A stretch of 64,000 nt of DNA, taken from the NCBI RefSeq assembly GCF_043876815.1, contig NZ_JBAWKA010000004.1, forward strand, positions 186,001 through 250,000, given 5' to 3'. Origin of the DNA: Gaetbulibacter_A sp043876815. Lineage in GTDB: Bacteria > Bacteroidota > Bacteroidia > Flavobacteriales > Flavobacteriaceae. The first letter of the stretch is position 1. Every line of letters begins with the position of its first letter. The translations under genes were made by a program, and so were the position numbers. The notes under the pieces were generated by a model. That model did no database searches and had not been told where the DNA came from. It worked only from the letters and a program-made list of their open reading frames with translations. Below are positions 9,283 to 18,339 of the stretch, in pieces.

Positions 9283-10236
9283 ATGAAATCAATGTATTTA
9301 AAAATCGTTCTGATTTTTACACTATTAGTCTTTTTTAATTGTAAACAAAAAGAATCAGATAAGGACGCTATTGCGGATGAGGAGGTTGCTATGGAATCTT
9401 CTATGAACGTTGTCGATATTGTAACCAGAGGTATGGATTTCCAATCTGTAGACACTATACCTTCAGGGTGGAATATTTTCAAATACCAGAACCTTTCAGA
9501 TCAACCACACTTTTTCTTGTTGGATCAATATCCTGAAGGTTATACCATACAAAACACCATAGAAGAGGTTGCACCGCCTTTTGACAAGTGTGGTGAACTT
9601 ATCCATGCAGGAAAGCGCGATGAAGGTATGGCCGAACTAGCCAATTTACCGGAGTGGTTCGGAAAAATTATATTTGTTGGTGGTTCCGGACTTTTAAGTC
9701 CAAAAGAAACCTCATTAACAGCAGTAAAACTCGATCCTGGGTATTACATCATGGAATGTTATGTAAAGATGCCAGAAGGGAAATTTCACACCTCTATGGG
9801 CATGGCGAAAGCTATTATTGTAACAGATAAGGATAGTGGTGTAACGCCACCGGAACCTACTGTTAATATTACTATTTCAAGTGAGGATGGCATTACCTAC
9901 GATAAAGGGATTACTAAAGGGAAACAGGTGTTTTCGGTACATTTTAAGGATCAAATTGTACATGAAAATTTTGTTGGCCATGATATCAATCTGGCCAAAA
10001 TAGAACCTTACACAGACCTCGATGAACTTGAAAAATGGATGGATTGGTCTATAAAAGGCGGGTTACAAAGCCCAGCACCAAATGGGGTAACCTTTTTAGG
10101 TGGGGTAAATGATATGCCGGAAGGACGAACAGGTTATTTTACAGTCGACTTAGAGCCCGGGAACTATGTTTTTATTTCCGAGGTACCAAATACAAAATCA
10201 AAAAACTTACTTGTAGAATTTGATGTGATAGACTAG
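9283..10236 (+). CDS. Lipoprotein of unknown function, tandem paralogue B
   Basis: The 317-residue product has a lipoprotein signal ending at Cys20 (LLVFFNC). It aligns along its whole length with the upstream paralogue: MDFQSVDTIPSGWNIFKYQN, PHFFLLDQYPEGYTI, GLLSPKETSLTAVKLDPG, YIMECYVKMPEGKFH, GHDINLAKI and GVTFLGGVNDMPEGRTGYF. The recurrent Gly-Pro turns and alternating hydrophobics suggest all-beta domains. Its stop shares CTAG with the stop of the convergent ribBA gene, a 4-base overlap. Function is unknown. Confidence 0.75.
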   Translation: MKSMYLKIVLIFTLLVFFNCKQKESDKDAIADEEVAMESSMNVVDIVTRGMDFQSVDTIPSGWNIFKYQNLSDQPHFFLLDQYPEGYTIQNTIEEVAPPFDKCGELIHAGKRDEGMAELANLPEWFGKIIFVGGSGLLSPKETSLTAVKLDPGYYIMECYVKMPEGKFHTSMGMAKAIIVTDKDSGVTPPEPTVNITISSEDGITYDKGITKGKQVFSVHFKDQIVHENFVGHDINLAKIEPYTDLDELEKWMDWSIKGGLQSPAPNGVTFLGGVNDMPEGRTGYFTVDLEPGNYVFISEVPNTKSKNLLVEFDVID

Positions 10237-11393
10237 TATTGAACGTAGTCTACAATTTCAAGGCCGTAGCCAACCAGACCAACGCGTTTGGTTTGTTCGG
10301 TATTGGAGATCAGACGTAACTTATGGATATTAAGATCGTGTAGGATCTGAGCACCTATACCAAAATCCCGATTATCCATATTTATTCGAGGGGCTTTGGT
10401 AATTTTGTTAGTCACCTGATTTGTTTTTAAGAAGTCCAATCGACTCAAAATATTCATCGATTGGGCTTCTTGATTTATAAAGATTATGGCGCCTTTTCCG
10501 GCGTCATTGATCACCTTGAACATGTCGTCTAACTTCTTATCAGCATTGTTCGTTAAGGTGCCCAAAATATCGTTATTCACCAAGGTAGAATTTATCCGTG
10601 TCAAAACCTCTTCATTGTCTGCCCAAGAGCCTTTTGTTAAAGCTATATGTACTTGATTATTAGTAGTTTGCTTGTAAGCTCTTAATCTAAAGCTTCCAAA
10701 TCGTGTTTCCAGTTGAAAATCCTCTCTTTTCTCAATTAAGGAGTCGTGTTGCATGCGGTAGGCTACTAAATCTTCAATGGAAACTATTTTTAGATTCAGC
10801 TTTTCAGCCACCTCCATCAAATGAGGTAAACGCGCCATAGAACCATCTTCATTCATGATTTCTACAATAACACCTGCAGGTTGTAAACCGGCTAATCTCG
10901 CAAAGTCTATAGCAGCCTCTGTATGTCCGGTACGTCGCAGTACTCCACCTTCTTTAGCAACAAGAGGGAAAACATGTCCGGGACGCGCCAATTCATGTAC
11001 TTTGGTATTGGGGTCGATCAAAGCTTTTATTGTTCTCGCACGATCGCTCGCAGAAATACCTGTGGTTACACCATGTCCGCGAAGATCAACAGAAACCGTA
11101 AAAGCTGTTTCCATGGGGTCCGTATTATTACGAACCATCATTTCCAATTCCAATTCCTTACAGCGTTTCTCAGTTAATGGCGCACAAATTAAACCGCGGC
11201 CCTGTGAAGCCATGAAGTTTATCATTTCAGGGGTTACTTTATCAGCAGCCGCCACAAAATCGCCTTCATTTTCACGATTTTCATCATCAACAACGATAAT
11301 AACTTTTCCCTGTCTGATGTCTTCAATAGCCTCTTGAATGGTATTGAGCTTAAATTTTGACTTTGCTGTTTTGGTCATAGTTTCTGTCATCAT
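10233..11393 (-). CDS. ribBA: RibBA-type 3,4-dihydroxy-2-butanone-4-phosphate synthase with degenerate GTP cyclohydrolase II domain
   Basis: Of 386 residues, about 15-215 form the RibB domain, with intact DDENRENEGDF (acidic metal and substrate site), ASQGRGLIC and HGVTTGISASDRA. It makes the four-carbon precursor of riboflavin from ribulose 5-phosphate. The rest (about 220-386) has the cyclohydrolase II fold but not its chemistry. The Cys-rich zinc loop (CLTGD...LRCDCG in active enzymes) reads STLVNNDILGTLTNNAD with no Cys, and the catalytic RQEGR reads NQEAQ. GTP cyclohydrolase activity is therefore unlikely. It lies 15 bases downstream of the permease gene. Confidence 0.93.
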   Translation of the reverse strand: MMTETMTKTAKSKFKLNTIQEAIEDIRQGKVIIVVDDENRENEGDFVAAADKVTPEMINFMASQGRGLICAPLTEKRCKELELEMMVRNNTDPMETAFTVSVDLRGHGVTTGISASDRARTIKALIDPNTKVHELARPGHVFPLVAKEGGVLRRTGHTEAAIDFARLAGLQPAGVIVEIMNEDGSMARLPHLMEVAEKLNLKIVSIEDLVAYRMQHDSLIEKREDFQLETRFGSFRLRAYKQTTNNQVHIALTKGSWADNEEVLTRINSTLVNNDILGTLTNNADKKLDDMFKVINDAGKGAIIFINQEAQSMNILSRLDFLKTNQVTNKITKAPRINMDNRDFGIGAQILHDLNIHKLRLISNTEQTKRVGLVGYGLEIVDYVQY

Positions 11394-11408
11394 TTTGCAA
11401 AGATATTG

Positions 11409-13400
11409 CTATTTTAAAGAATCCAAACAATTTTGCTTCAGGTCTTCTTTGATTTTTAATTTTAAGAATAAAAAACTTATCATATACAACGAAAATCCTA
11501 GGATAAGCAGAGTTACATGTGGACGTTTTCCAGATTTCTTGATATGGCTGTAAAATTGATTTAAATTCAGCATGGACTTTAGGTAATACACAACGTACAA
11601 AGCGAACGACACTATGCTTAACTGAATAGAGGCCTCGGCCAGTGAAGGTAGCTTGTTGTTTCTGAACACGAAAAATAAAATGAGTAATATCGCACCTGTA
11701 CTAAATAAACTGATCGCGAATTTAGCATGGTCATTATAATTTCTGGTGTGTATTTCTGAGGTTTTGTATGCTGAATCTATTTCCAAACCGTTGCGCTCTA
11801 AAGCTTCCAAAGTGTTTTCACGTTCTTCCAAAATACGTAAAGCCTCTATACGTGCTTCGGCTTCAAGACCATGATCTTCAAAATTGTTAATAACATCAAT
11901 GAGGCGCTCATTGGTATAGGATAATAAGAATTTATAATCAAAAACCTCTTTGTCCTTGATTTTAAGGATTTTCTTAATAGGATCCAGAATGTTTCCAATC
12001 TCGAACAAGCCTCGATCCGCTGTTGCGCGTTTGGTTAAATAAACCCCTAAAGGCAGCATGACTAATGTAGAAAACCAACTTGCTAAAATAGGGTTCAAAC
12101 TTCCATTCTTTGCACTGTTTGTGGCAAAAATACCTATAAAATGATAGGTTAAAAACAGTAAAATAGCGATGACCATTGGCAAGCCAAGACCTCCTTTTCG
12201 AATTAAGGCACCGAGAGGGGCTCCTACAAAGAATAAGATAATACAAGCAAAACCCAGGGCGAACTTTTGATGGTATGAGATCATATGGGTATACAGGTCT
12301 TTTTTAGACTGTATAATGGTTTTCTCCTTGGCAATTACCGTTTGCTTATTGCTAAACATAGCTTTCGATGCTAGATCCACTAAGCGAATTTGAGCGTTCA
12401 AATCAAAAACAGAAAGCAGAGGTTGTTTCGCTAACGAATCCTTTCGAGATTGAATGGAATCAATTTCCGATGTATCTAACTCATTAGCCAACTTAAAATT
12501 CGATACACCTGCCCGTTGATATAAATTCTGTTTGGTGCCTTCTTGCTCCGTAGCACGTTTTTTAATGATCGAATCCATGGCTACACCAAGACCTTTTAAA
12601 CTTAACATGTCTGATTTCTCAGTATTAGATTTTTCGTCCATATCAACATTGTTAAGCTGGGATAGGTCGATATTCATTGTATAGGTGTCGAAAGTACTCT
12701 TTGCAAAAGGGCGTTTTTCCCTGTTTTGTATTTTCTGTGGAATAATATCATGGTAGTAATTACCATCTTTTAGGATCAGTTTTAATACAGAAGAACTTTC
12801 CTTTCCGAATAATTCACCAGTTTTAGATTTAATTACCGTCGTATTCGTTCTTTTGTCTGCTCCCTTAACGTGAATAGTAACGTTTTTTAAATATTGACCC
12901 TGATCACCTGATTTTTCGTCGAATTTGATGTTGTAAGCTCCAACTTCGTTAAACTGGCCTTCAGCCAATAGCATGGCGGGCTTGAGTTTGTAAATATTAA
13001 CGCGTAGGTTGTAAAAATTCAGCTCAGCCCATGGAATGACATTATTTGAAAAGAAAAAAGTTACAATCCCCAGAATCACTATAAAAATACTCAGGCCAGA
13101 CATGGCGCGCTGAAGTGAAATTCCTGTGGATTTCATGGCGGCGAACTCATAATTCTCAGCAAAACTTCCAAATACCATAATGGACGAAAGTAGAATAGTT
13201 AGAGGTAGAACTAGAGGAATTAGCTTGGGTGTGAAATAGGCAATAAATTTTACAATAATTGATAGATCTAGATCTTTGCCAGACAGCTCGCGTATATACA
13301 GCCATATCGTCTGCAGAATAAAAATAAGCATGAGTATGGCGAAAACGCTGAAAAATGTTTTGAGATAAGTCGTTAAAATGTATCGGTCTAAAATTTTCAC
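11409..13400 (-). CDS. LptF/LptG-family permease (YjgP/YjgQ)
   Basis: This 663-residue inner-membrane protein starts MKILDRYILTTYLKTFF, the usual N-terminus of the family, with three membrane segments in about 10-120, a large periplasmic beta-rich region, and three more segments at about 375-460. Known members work with LptB2 to extract lipopolysaccharide from the inner membrane. It is longer than the usual 360-400 residues: after the last core segment there is a soluble stretch (about 470-560, EALRILEEREN) and extra C-terminal membrane helices. Whether it fills the LptF or the LptG slot is not decidable here. It sits between lolA-like and ribBA. Confidence 0.88.
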   Translation of the reverse strand: MKILDRYILTTYLKTFFSVFAILMLIFILQTIWLYIRELSGKDLDLSIIVKFIAYFTPKLIPLVLPLTILLSSIMVFGSFAENYEFAAMKSTGISLQRAMSGLSIFIVILGIVTFFFSNNVIPWAELNFYNLRVNIYKLKPAMLLAEGQFNEVGAYNIKFDEKSGDQGQYLKNVTIHVKGADKRTNTTVIKSKTGELFGKESSSVLKLILKDGNYYHDIIPQKIQNREKRPFAKSTFDTYTMNIDLSQLNNVDMDEKSNTEKSDMLSLKGLGVAMDSIIKKRATEQEGTKQNLYQRAGVSNFKLANELDTSEIDSIQSRKDSLAKQPLLSVFDLNAQIRLVDLASKAMFSNKQTVIAKEKTIIQSKKDLYTHMISYHQKFALGFACIILFFVGAPLGALIRKGGLGLPMVIAILLFLTYHFIGIFATNSAKNGSLNPILASWFSTLVMLPLGVYLTKRATADRGLFEIGNILDPIKKILKIKDKEVFDYKFLLSYTNERLIDVINNFEDHGLEAEARIEALRILEERENTLEALERNGLEIDSAYKTSEIHTRNYNDHAKFAISLFSTGAILLILFFVFRNNKLPSLAEASIQLSIVSFALYVVYYLKSMLNLNQFYSHIKKSGKRPHVTLLILGFSLYMISFLFLKLKIKEDLKQNCLDSLK

Positions 13401-13454
13401 GCGCTTAATTTTATCTAAAATACCGGATGAAATAAGGTATTTTCAACATCTATA

Positions 13455-13475
13455 AAAAGGCAGCTCTTTTGCCTT
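13455..13475 (-). terminator. Terminator at the end of the lolA-like gene
   Basis: AAGGCA...TGCCTT hairpin touching the stop codon, followed leftward by TTTTTA. It probably limits read-through from ftsK/lolA into the permease gene. Confidence 0.55.
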
Positions 13476-14109
13476 AATCTATTCGGTTAATGTAATAATC
13501 ACTGTATTTATCGGCGTCAAAGGTAAATAAGGTTTTTGGTAAAAGCTCGTTTGTTTGAAAAGAATTCACCGTAAGGGTAGTTTTTGTTCCATTTTTTCCA
13601 ATTTGGATCAGGTTGTAGATGTGCTTGGTAACAGCATCTATACCTAATAAAATATATTTAATTTCGGAATTGGAGTCTATGGGTGTTAGCTTAACATATT
13701 GAATTTTACGTCCTTGGATATTCTGTGTAATATCCATTTCATATGTGTAACCATCTTCGTAAAACGATAGCATTTTACTCGGACTGAGACCTTCGTCTTC
13801 ATTATCCCTTTCAATTGAAATGGTTACTTCTTCATCTTCCGGACTAATGGTGTATAATTTTTGGCCATCGAATAGGCGCGTAACTCCCAAAATATTCAAA
13901 CGGTATTTATCACCTTCCAAGGTAACATCTCCTTTCGTTTCCTGTTTGATGTTTTCGGAGGTGTTTTCCAGAACATATTTAAATTCTATAGCAATATTAT
14001 CATAACTTTTCACTTTTTGGGACACATCATTCAAGAGTGTTTTGGCTTTATTTTGAGAAAAAGCTATGAGTGAAATACTTATAAATACGAGGGTAAAAAG
14101 TTGCTTCAT
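13474..14109 (-). CDS. lolA: LolA-like outer-membrane lipoprotein carrier protein
   Basis: This 211-residue periplasmic protein has a signal peptide (about 1-18, cleaved after LIAFS). It has the LolA plan: KAKTLLNDVSQKVKSYDNIAIEFKY, a GDVTLEGDKYRLNI strand pair, then FDGQKLYTISPEDEEVTI. In the family this open beta-barrel ferries lipoproteins from LolCDE to the outer membrane. The gene directly follows ftsK (9-base gap), an arrangement also seen in gammaproteobacteria. The name rests on family resemblance and position. Confidence 0.87.
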   Translation of the reverse strand: MKQLFTLVFISISLIAFSQNKAKTLLNDVSQKVKSYDNIAIEFKYVLENTSENIKQETKGDVTLEGDKYRLNILGVTRLFDGQKLYTISPEDEEVTISIERDNEDEGLSPSKMLSFYEDGYTYEMDITQNIQGRKIQYVKLTPIDSNSEIKYILLGIDAVTKHIYNLIQIGKNGTKTTLTVNSFQTNELLPKTLFTFDADKYSDYYINRID

Positions 14110-14118
14110 TTTCTTTTT

Positions 14119-16482
14119 TTAAATTTCATTTTCAAGTAATTGATCTAAGGCCGTTAAATCGGGTACTAAAACCTGTCTGGCTTTACTTCCTTCAAACGGA
14201 CCAACAATGCCGGCAGCTTCTAACTGATCTATAATCCTACCGGCTCTATTATAACCAAGTTTTAATTTTCTTTGTAATAGCGATGCTGAACCTTGCTGAG
14301 CCGTTACAATAACTATTGCAGCGTCCTTAAAAAGTTTATCGCGATCCTCTATATCTACATCAAGACTTGTGCCACTTTCCTCGCCAACATACTCCGGTAA
14401 CTGATAGGCTTCCGGATAAGCTTTCTGTGATCCGATAAATTCCGTAACCCGTTCTACCTCAGGGGTGTCTACAAAGGCGCATTGTAACCGGATAAGATCG
14501 TTACCTTGGGTGAATAACATGTCACCCCGTCCGATCAATTGATCCGCACCTGAGCCATCTAAAATGGTTCTGGAATCTATCTTAGAGGTTACTCTGAATG
14601 CAATTCGAGCCGGGAAATTGGCTTTTATGATACCCGTTATAACATTTACAGATGGGCGCTGTGTGGCAATAATCAAATGAATACCAATGGCACGCGCTAA
14701 TTGAGCCAAACGCGCTATAGGTGTTTCAACCTCTTTACCGGCCGTCATAATCAGGTCAGCGAACTCATCAACCACTAAAACAATATATGGTAAAAACTGA
14801 TGACCTTCGTTGGGGTTCAATTTTCGGGCCTTGAATTTCACATTGTATTCCGCGATATTCCGACACATGGCATTTTTCAATAACTCATATCGGTTATCCA
14901 TTTCAATGCACAAGGAATTTAAGGTGTTGATAACCTTAGTATTATCTGTAATAATAGCTTCTTCGCTATCCGGTAGCTTGGCTAAATAATGACGCTCAAT
15001 TTTATTGAATAAGGTAAGTTCAACTTTCTTTGGGTCAACCAAAATAAACTTGACTTCCGCCGGATGTTTTTTGTATAATAAAGAGGTTAAAACAGCATTT
15101 AAACCTACCGACTTACCCTGTCCCGTAGCACCTGCCATTAATAAATGAGGCATTTTTGCCAGATCAACTACAAAAGTTTCATTGCTAATGGTTTTTCCCA
15201 AGGCAATAGGTAATTGCATATCCGAATTTTGAAACTTTTTGGAAGCGATTACAGAACGCATCGATACAATAGTAGCCTTTTTATTAGGTACTTCTATACC
15301 GATAGTACCACGACCTGGAATTGGAGCTATGATTCGGATTCCCAAAGCTGAAAGTGATAATGCAATATCGTCTTCCAGATTTTTGATCTTGGAAATACGA
15401 ATTCCGGCATCAGGAACAATCTCGTATAAGGTAACCGTAGGACCAATGGTGGCTTTAATACTGGCAATACCAATCTTATAATTACTCAAGGTATCCACAA
15501 TTTTATTTTTGTTCTCCTCAAGTTCTTCCTGATTGATTTTGATTCCTTCGGTTTCGTATCTTTTAAGAAGGTCTAAGTTTGGAAACTGGTATTTTGCTAA
15601 TTCCAAAGTGGGATCGAACTGACCAAAATCTTCAACTAACTTTTGAGCCAGATCACTGTCCTCAGAGGTGTCGTCAACGCCTTGTTCAACTTCCATTTGA
15701 ATATCATCTTCTGCCTTTTCTTCTTCCGAAGTATCCGTATTACGACTAGATTCAACCTTAGGTTCTGAGCTCGTCTCTTCTGTGTCTTCTGTATTAAGGC
15801 CGAAGGTTGTTTTGATCACTTCTGCTTCTTCAGACAGACTGTTATCGATGTTTACATCTTCTATTTCTGAAAGATCTTCTTGAATATCTTTTTTAGCTGA
15901 TCTGAATACTTTAGCTATACTTTCGAAAGTAACACCAAAACGGATGGCTAAATACACAATGAGACCAAATAGCAGTAGGAGACCAATACCAATCTTACCC
16001 AAATAATCCTGAAGAAAACTGTTTAACTCGAAGCCTACAGTGCCACCTAGAAACGCATATTGACTATTAAAAAATCCAAGGAATATGGAAAGCCAAATCA
16101 CAATGTACGTACCCCAAAACCAGTGTTTGCGCAATTTAGCCTTATTCAAATTCATAACCACATAGACACCGGATAACATAATAAGCCCTGAAAAAATAAA
16201 GGAGGCGATTCCAAAACCCTGATTAATGAAAAAATTACTTAGCCATGCACCGGATTTTCGTAACCAGTTTTTGGACTCTACAGCTCGTGAATCAAAGCTA
16301 GATAAGGTACTTTGGTCTGCAGGACCGGTAGAAAAATGAGAGATAAAGGCAATGCCTAAAATGATTCCAAAGATGATTAAAAAACTACCAAACACAAGTT
16401 TTTGCTGACTAGACAGCTTATAACTGCGTTTTTTAGTTGGGTTTTTGGTCTCTTTATTAGATTTGGTTTTGCGTTTGGCCAT
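14119..16482 (-). CDS. ftsK: DNA translocase FtsK/SpoIIIE
   Basis: A 787-residue hexameric DNA pump that clears chromosome ends from the division septum and activates dimer resolution. Four or more membrane segments occupy about 28-190, followed by an acidic linker (about 200-290, rich in Glu, Ser and Thr). The motor domain has Walker A GATGQGKS at 451-458, Walker B IVLVVDEFAD and an RLAQLARAIGIHLIIATQRPS block. The C-terminal winged-helix gamma domain (about 715-787) contains ASLLQRKLKLGYNRAGRI, which reads KOPS-type sites. The length is normal for Bacteroidota. A lysine-rich start precedes the first helix. Confidence 0.97.
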   Translation of the reverse strand: MAKRKTKSNKETKNPTKKRSYKLSSQQKLVFGSFLIIFGIILGIAFISHFSTGPADQSTLSSFDSRAVESKNWLRKSGAWLSNFFINQGFGIASFIFSGLIMLSGVYVVMNLNKAKLRKHWFWGTYIVIWLSIFLGFFNSQYAFLGGTVGFELNSFLQDYLGKIGIGLLLLFGLIVYLAIRFGVTFESIAKVFRSAKKDIQEDLSEIEDVNIDNSLSEEAEVIKTTFGLNTEDTEETSSEPKVESSRNTDTSEEEKAEDDIQMEVEQGVDDTSEDSDLAQKLVEDFGQFDPTLELAKYQFPNLDLLKRYETEGIKINQEELEENKNKIVDTLSNYKIGIASIKATIGPTVTLYEIVPDAGIRISKIKNLEDDIALSLSALGIRIIAPIPGRGTIGIEVPNKKATIVSMRSVIASKKFQNSDMQLPIALGKTISNETFVVDLAKMPHLLMAGATGQGKSVGLNAVLTSLLYKKHPAEVKFILVDPKKVELTLFNKIERHYLAKLPDSEEAIITDNTKVINTLNSLCIEMDNRYELLKNAMCRNIAEYNVKFKARKLNPNEGHQFLPYIVLVVDEFADLIMTAGKEVETPIARLAQLARAIGIHLIIATQRPSVNVITGIIKANFPARIAFRVTSKIDSRTILDGSGADQLIGRGDMLFTQGNDLIRLQCAFVDTPEVERVTEFIGSQKAYPEAYQLPEYVGEESGTSLDVDIEDRDKLFKDAAIVIVTAQQGSASLLQRKLKLGYNRAGRIIDQLEAAGIVGPFEGSKARQVLVPDLTALDQLLENEI

Positions 16483-16546
16483 TAATGCGCTGTTAGTTTC
16501 AACAAAAATACAAATTACTAACGTTTATCCTAAGGGTAATAGTATT

Positions 16547-16915
16547 TTAAAATACCTTGGGAAGATATATAATTAACCCTATAATAATGGCGAAAATAAC
16601 AGCAATAAAAACGGCGCCGGCTGCAAGGTCTTTTATGCCACCAATTTTTATATGGTGTTCAGGATGAATAAAGTTAGCCATATCTTCAATGGCTGTATTA
16701 GCAGCTTCTAAGCCCATAACGAGAGCAATAGCCAAAATTTGAATGGTCCATTCGGTAGTAGAAATCTCAAAAACAAACCCTGCGATTGTCATAAGAATGG
16801 CAACAACAACCTGAACTTGGAAACTAGTTTCAGTTTTAAATAGTAGGAAAGCACCGTTAAAGGCACAACGGATACTGTAAAGTCTACCTTTTAAAAAGGG
16901 TTTTCTTGGTTTCAT
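16547..16915 (-). CDS. dgkA: Diacylglycerol kinase / undecaprenol kinase (DgkA family)
   Basis: This small (122-residue) integral-membrane kinase has three membrane helices. The conserved catalytic stretch GLEAANTAIEDMANF is followed by the KDLAAGAV motif. It phosphorylates diacylglycerol or undecaprenol at the inner membrane, recycling lipids used in envelope synthesis; which substrate is preferred cannot be read from sequence. It starts 3 bases after the tpx stop, so the two are co-transcribed, and ftsK follows after 64 bases. Confidence 0.92.
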   Translation of the reverse strand: MKPRKPFLKGRLYSIRCAFNGAFLLFKTETSFQVQVVVAILMTIAGFVFEISTTEWTIQILAIALVMGLEAANTAIEDMANFIHPEHHIKIGGIKDLAAGAVFIAVIFAIIIGLIIYLPKVF

Positions 16916-16918
16916 ATA

Positions 16919-17422
16919 TTAATTTTGAACGGCATTCAGTGCGGCTTCATAATTCGGTTCTTGAGCAATATCAGGAACCAATTCGATATAACGAATACCA
17001 CCATCACGATCAACAACCATTACACAACGCGCTAAAAGTCCTTGAAAGGCACTGTCTAATAATAACAATCCATTGTCCTTTCCAAATTGTCCATCTCTAA
17101 AATCAGATAACATAATAACGTTCTCAAGGCCTTCAGCAGCACAAAATGCCTGTTGCGAAAAGGGGAGATCACGAGAGATACACAAAACTTTGGTGTTACT
17201 TAACTTACCTGAATTTGCGTTAAAGTTTCTAACGGATGCCGAGCAAACACCGGTATTAACACTTGGAAAAATATTTAATATGAGCTGACTACCTTGAAAG
17301 TCTTTTAGAGTTTTGGTTCCTAATGCTTTATCTACTAAAGCAAAGTCCTTTAATTTTGATCCTACTTTTGGCAGTTCTCCTGATGTATTGGCATGATTGC
17401 CATCTAATGCTGTTTTAGCCAT
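16919..17422 (-). CDS. tpx: Thiol peroxidase Tpx (atypical 2-Cys peroxiredoxin)
   Basis: This 167-residue protein has the Tpx signature. Peroxidatic Cys60 lies in FPSVNTGVCSASVR and resolving Cys94 in PFSQQAFC, with the usual 34-residue spacing. Tpx reduces alkyl hydroperoxides and H2O2 using thioredoxin. The length equals the family norm. It heads the leftward tpx-dgkA-ftsK run and faces the fasciclin gene across a 157-base AT-rich spacer in which no consensus promoter was recognised. Confidence 0.96.
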   Translation of the reverse strand: MAKTALDGNHANTSGELPKVGSKLKDFALVDKALGTKTLKDFQGSQLILNIFPSVNTGVCSASVRNFNANSGKLSNTKVLCISRDLPFSQQAFCAAEGLENVIMLSDFRDGQFGKDNGLLLLDSAFQGLLARCVMVVDRDGGIRYIELVPDIAQEPNYEAALNAVQN

Positions 17423-17579
17423 TTTTTTAGAATTTAATACAAAACTAATAAACTAATAATTAATAATTAGACTATAAATTTTAGTCACCATAAAATATTT
17501 TCGGCTTTTTTAAAAACCGCAAAGGAAATAATTACGTTAGTAGGGAAGATGATTAATAATTAATAATTTAAATAAAAAG

Positions 17580-18158
17580 ATGAAAACAATCAAAGTATTA
17601 AAAGCAAGTTTATTATTTACCATGTTACTAACTGTTTCAAGTGTTTTTGCACAGAGTGATATGATGAAATCAGAAACTAAAATGGTTGGTGGTGCAGAAA
17701 TGTACCCAACAAAAAACATTGTTGAAAATGCCGTAAACTCAAAAGACCATACCACTTTAGTTGCGGCTGTGAAAGCTGCAGATTTAGTAGGTGTTTTAAC
17801 TAGTGACGGTCCGTTTACCGTTTTTGCACCTATAAATGAAGCTTTTGCAAAATTACCAGAAGGTACGGTAGCTAATTTATTAAAACCAGAAAATAAAACT
17901 TTACTACAAACTATTTTAAAATATCATGTTATAGCAGGTAAGGTGAGTGCCTCAAAATTACAAATGCTTATAGCTAAATCTGGTGGTAAAGCGACATTAG
18001 AAACAGTAAGTGGAGGAAATTTAACCGCATGGATTAAAGATGGTGCCGTTTATGTTACTGATGAAAATGGAAATTCAGCCATGGTTACTATCGCGGATGT
18101 AAATCAATCGAATGGTGTGATTCATGTTATAGATACAGTTTTATTACCAAAGTCATAA
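17580..18158 (+). CDS. Secreted fasciclin (FAS1) domain protein
   Basis: This 192-residue protein has a signal peptide (about 1-24, ending SSVFAQ) and one FAS1 domain (about 45-190). Recognisable blocks are the H1 region GPFTVFAPINEAFAKLP, then LLQTILKYHVIAGKV, and H2 NGVIHVIDTVLLP. FAS1 domains mediate adhesion or matrix contacts at the cell surface; the bacterial role is poorly known. The Met-rich linker DMMKSETKM after the signal is unusual but short. It is followed by a good terminator, so it is probably monocistronic. Confidence 0.9.
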   Translation: MKTIKVLKASLLFTMLLTVSSVFAQSDMMKSETKMVGGAEMYPTKNIVENAVNSKDHTTLVAAVKAADLVGVLTSDGPFTVFAPINEAFAKLPEGTVANLLKPENKTLLQTILKYHVIAGKVSASKLQMLIAKSGGKATLETVSGGNLTAWIKDGAVYVTDENGNSAMVTIADVNQSNGVIHVIDTVLLPKS

Positions 18159-18181
18159 TTAGTTTTTGAGTTAGTCAAAAA

Positions 18182-18218
18182 AAGTGTTTCGAATTTTTTT
18201 CGGAACGCTTTTTTTTTG
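18182..18218 (+). terminator. Rho-independent terminator of the fasciclin gene
   Basis: AAGTGTTTCG pairs with CGGAACGCTT (two G-T wobbles), followed by eight or more T residues. Confidence 0.75.
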
Positions 18219-18339
18219 ATCAAAATCCACCAATAAATTTTACCAATTTTAATATCGATTATTCAAATTAATTTCGTTCAAAATGCGTACCTTTTATGAG
18301 TATTTTTACGTGGTAATTCTATAAAATTTATTAATAACT

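Larger units (their letters stand above)
8036..10236 (+). repeat. Tandem duplication (two gene-plus-upstream units)
   Basis: Unit 1 (8036-9128) and unit 2 (9142-10236) each contain about 115-125 bases of near-identical upstream DNA followed by one lipoprotein gene. Both upstream segments begin AGTTACAATTTATTC and share an ATTTTTTACCATTCATAAA run and a CTGATTATCAGAAAATTA run. The proteins have diverged far more than the upstream segments. Confidence 0.75.

Noticed and set aside
10855..11337. Long open frame on the plus strand inside ribBA.
   Set aside because: It is the antisense shadow of a well-supported gene; its product is rich in Ser, Arg and Pro and matches nothing. The same applies to the long antisense frames inside prfB (45728-46235) and the ADH gene (57906-58729).
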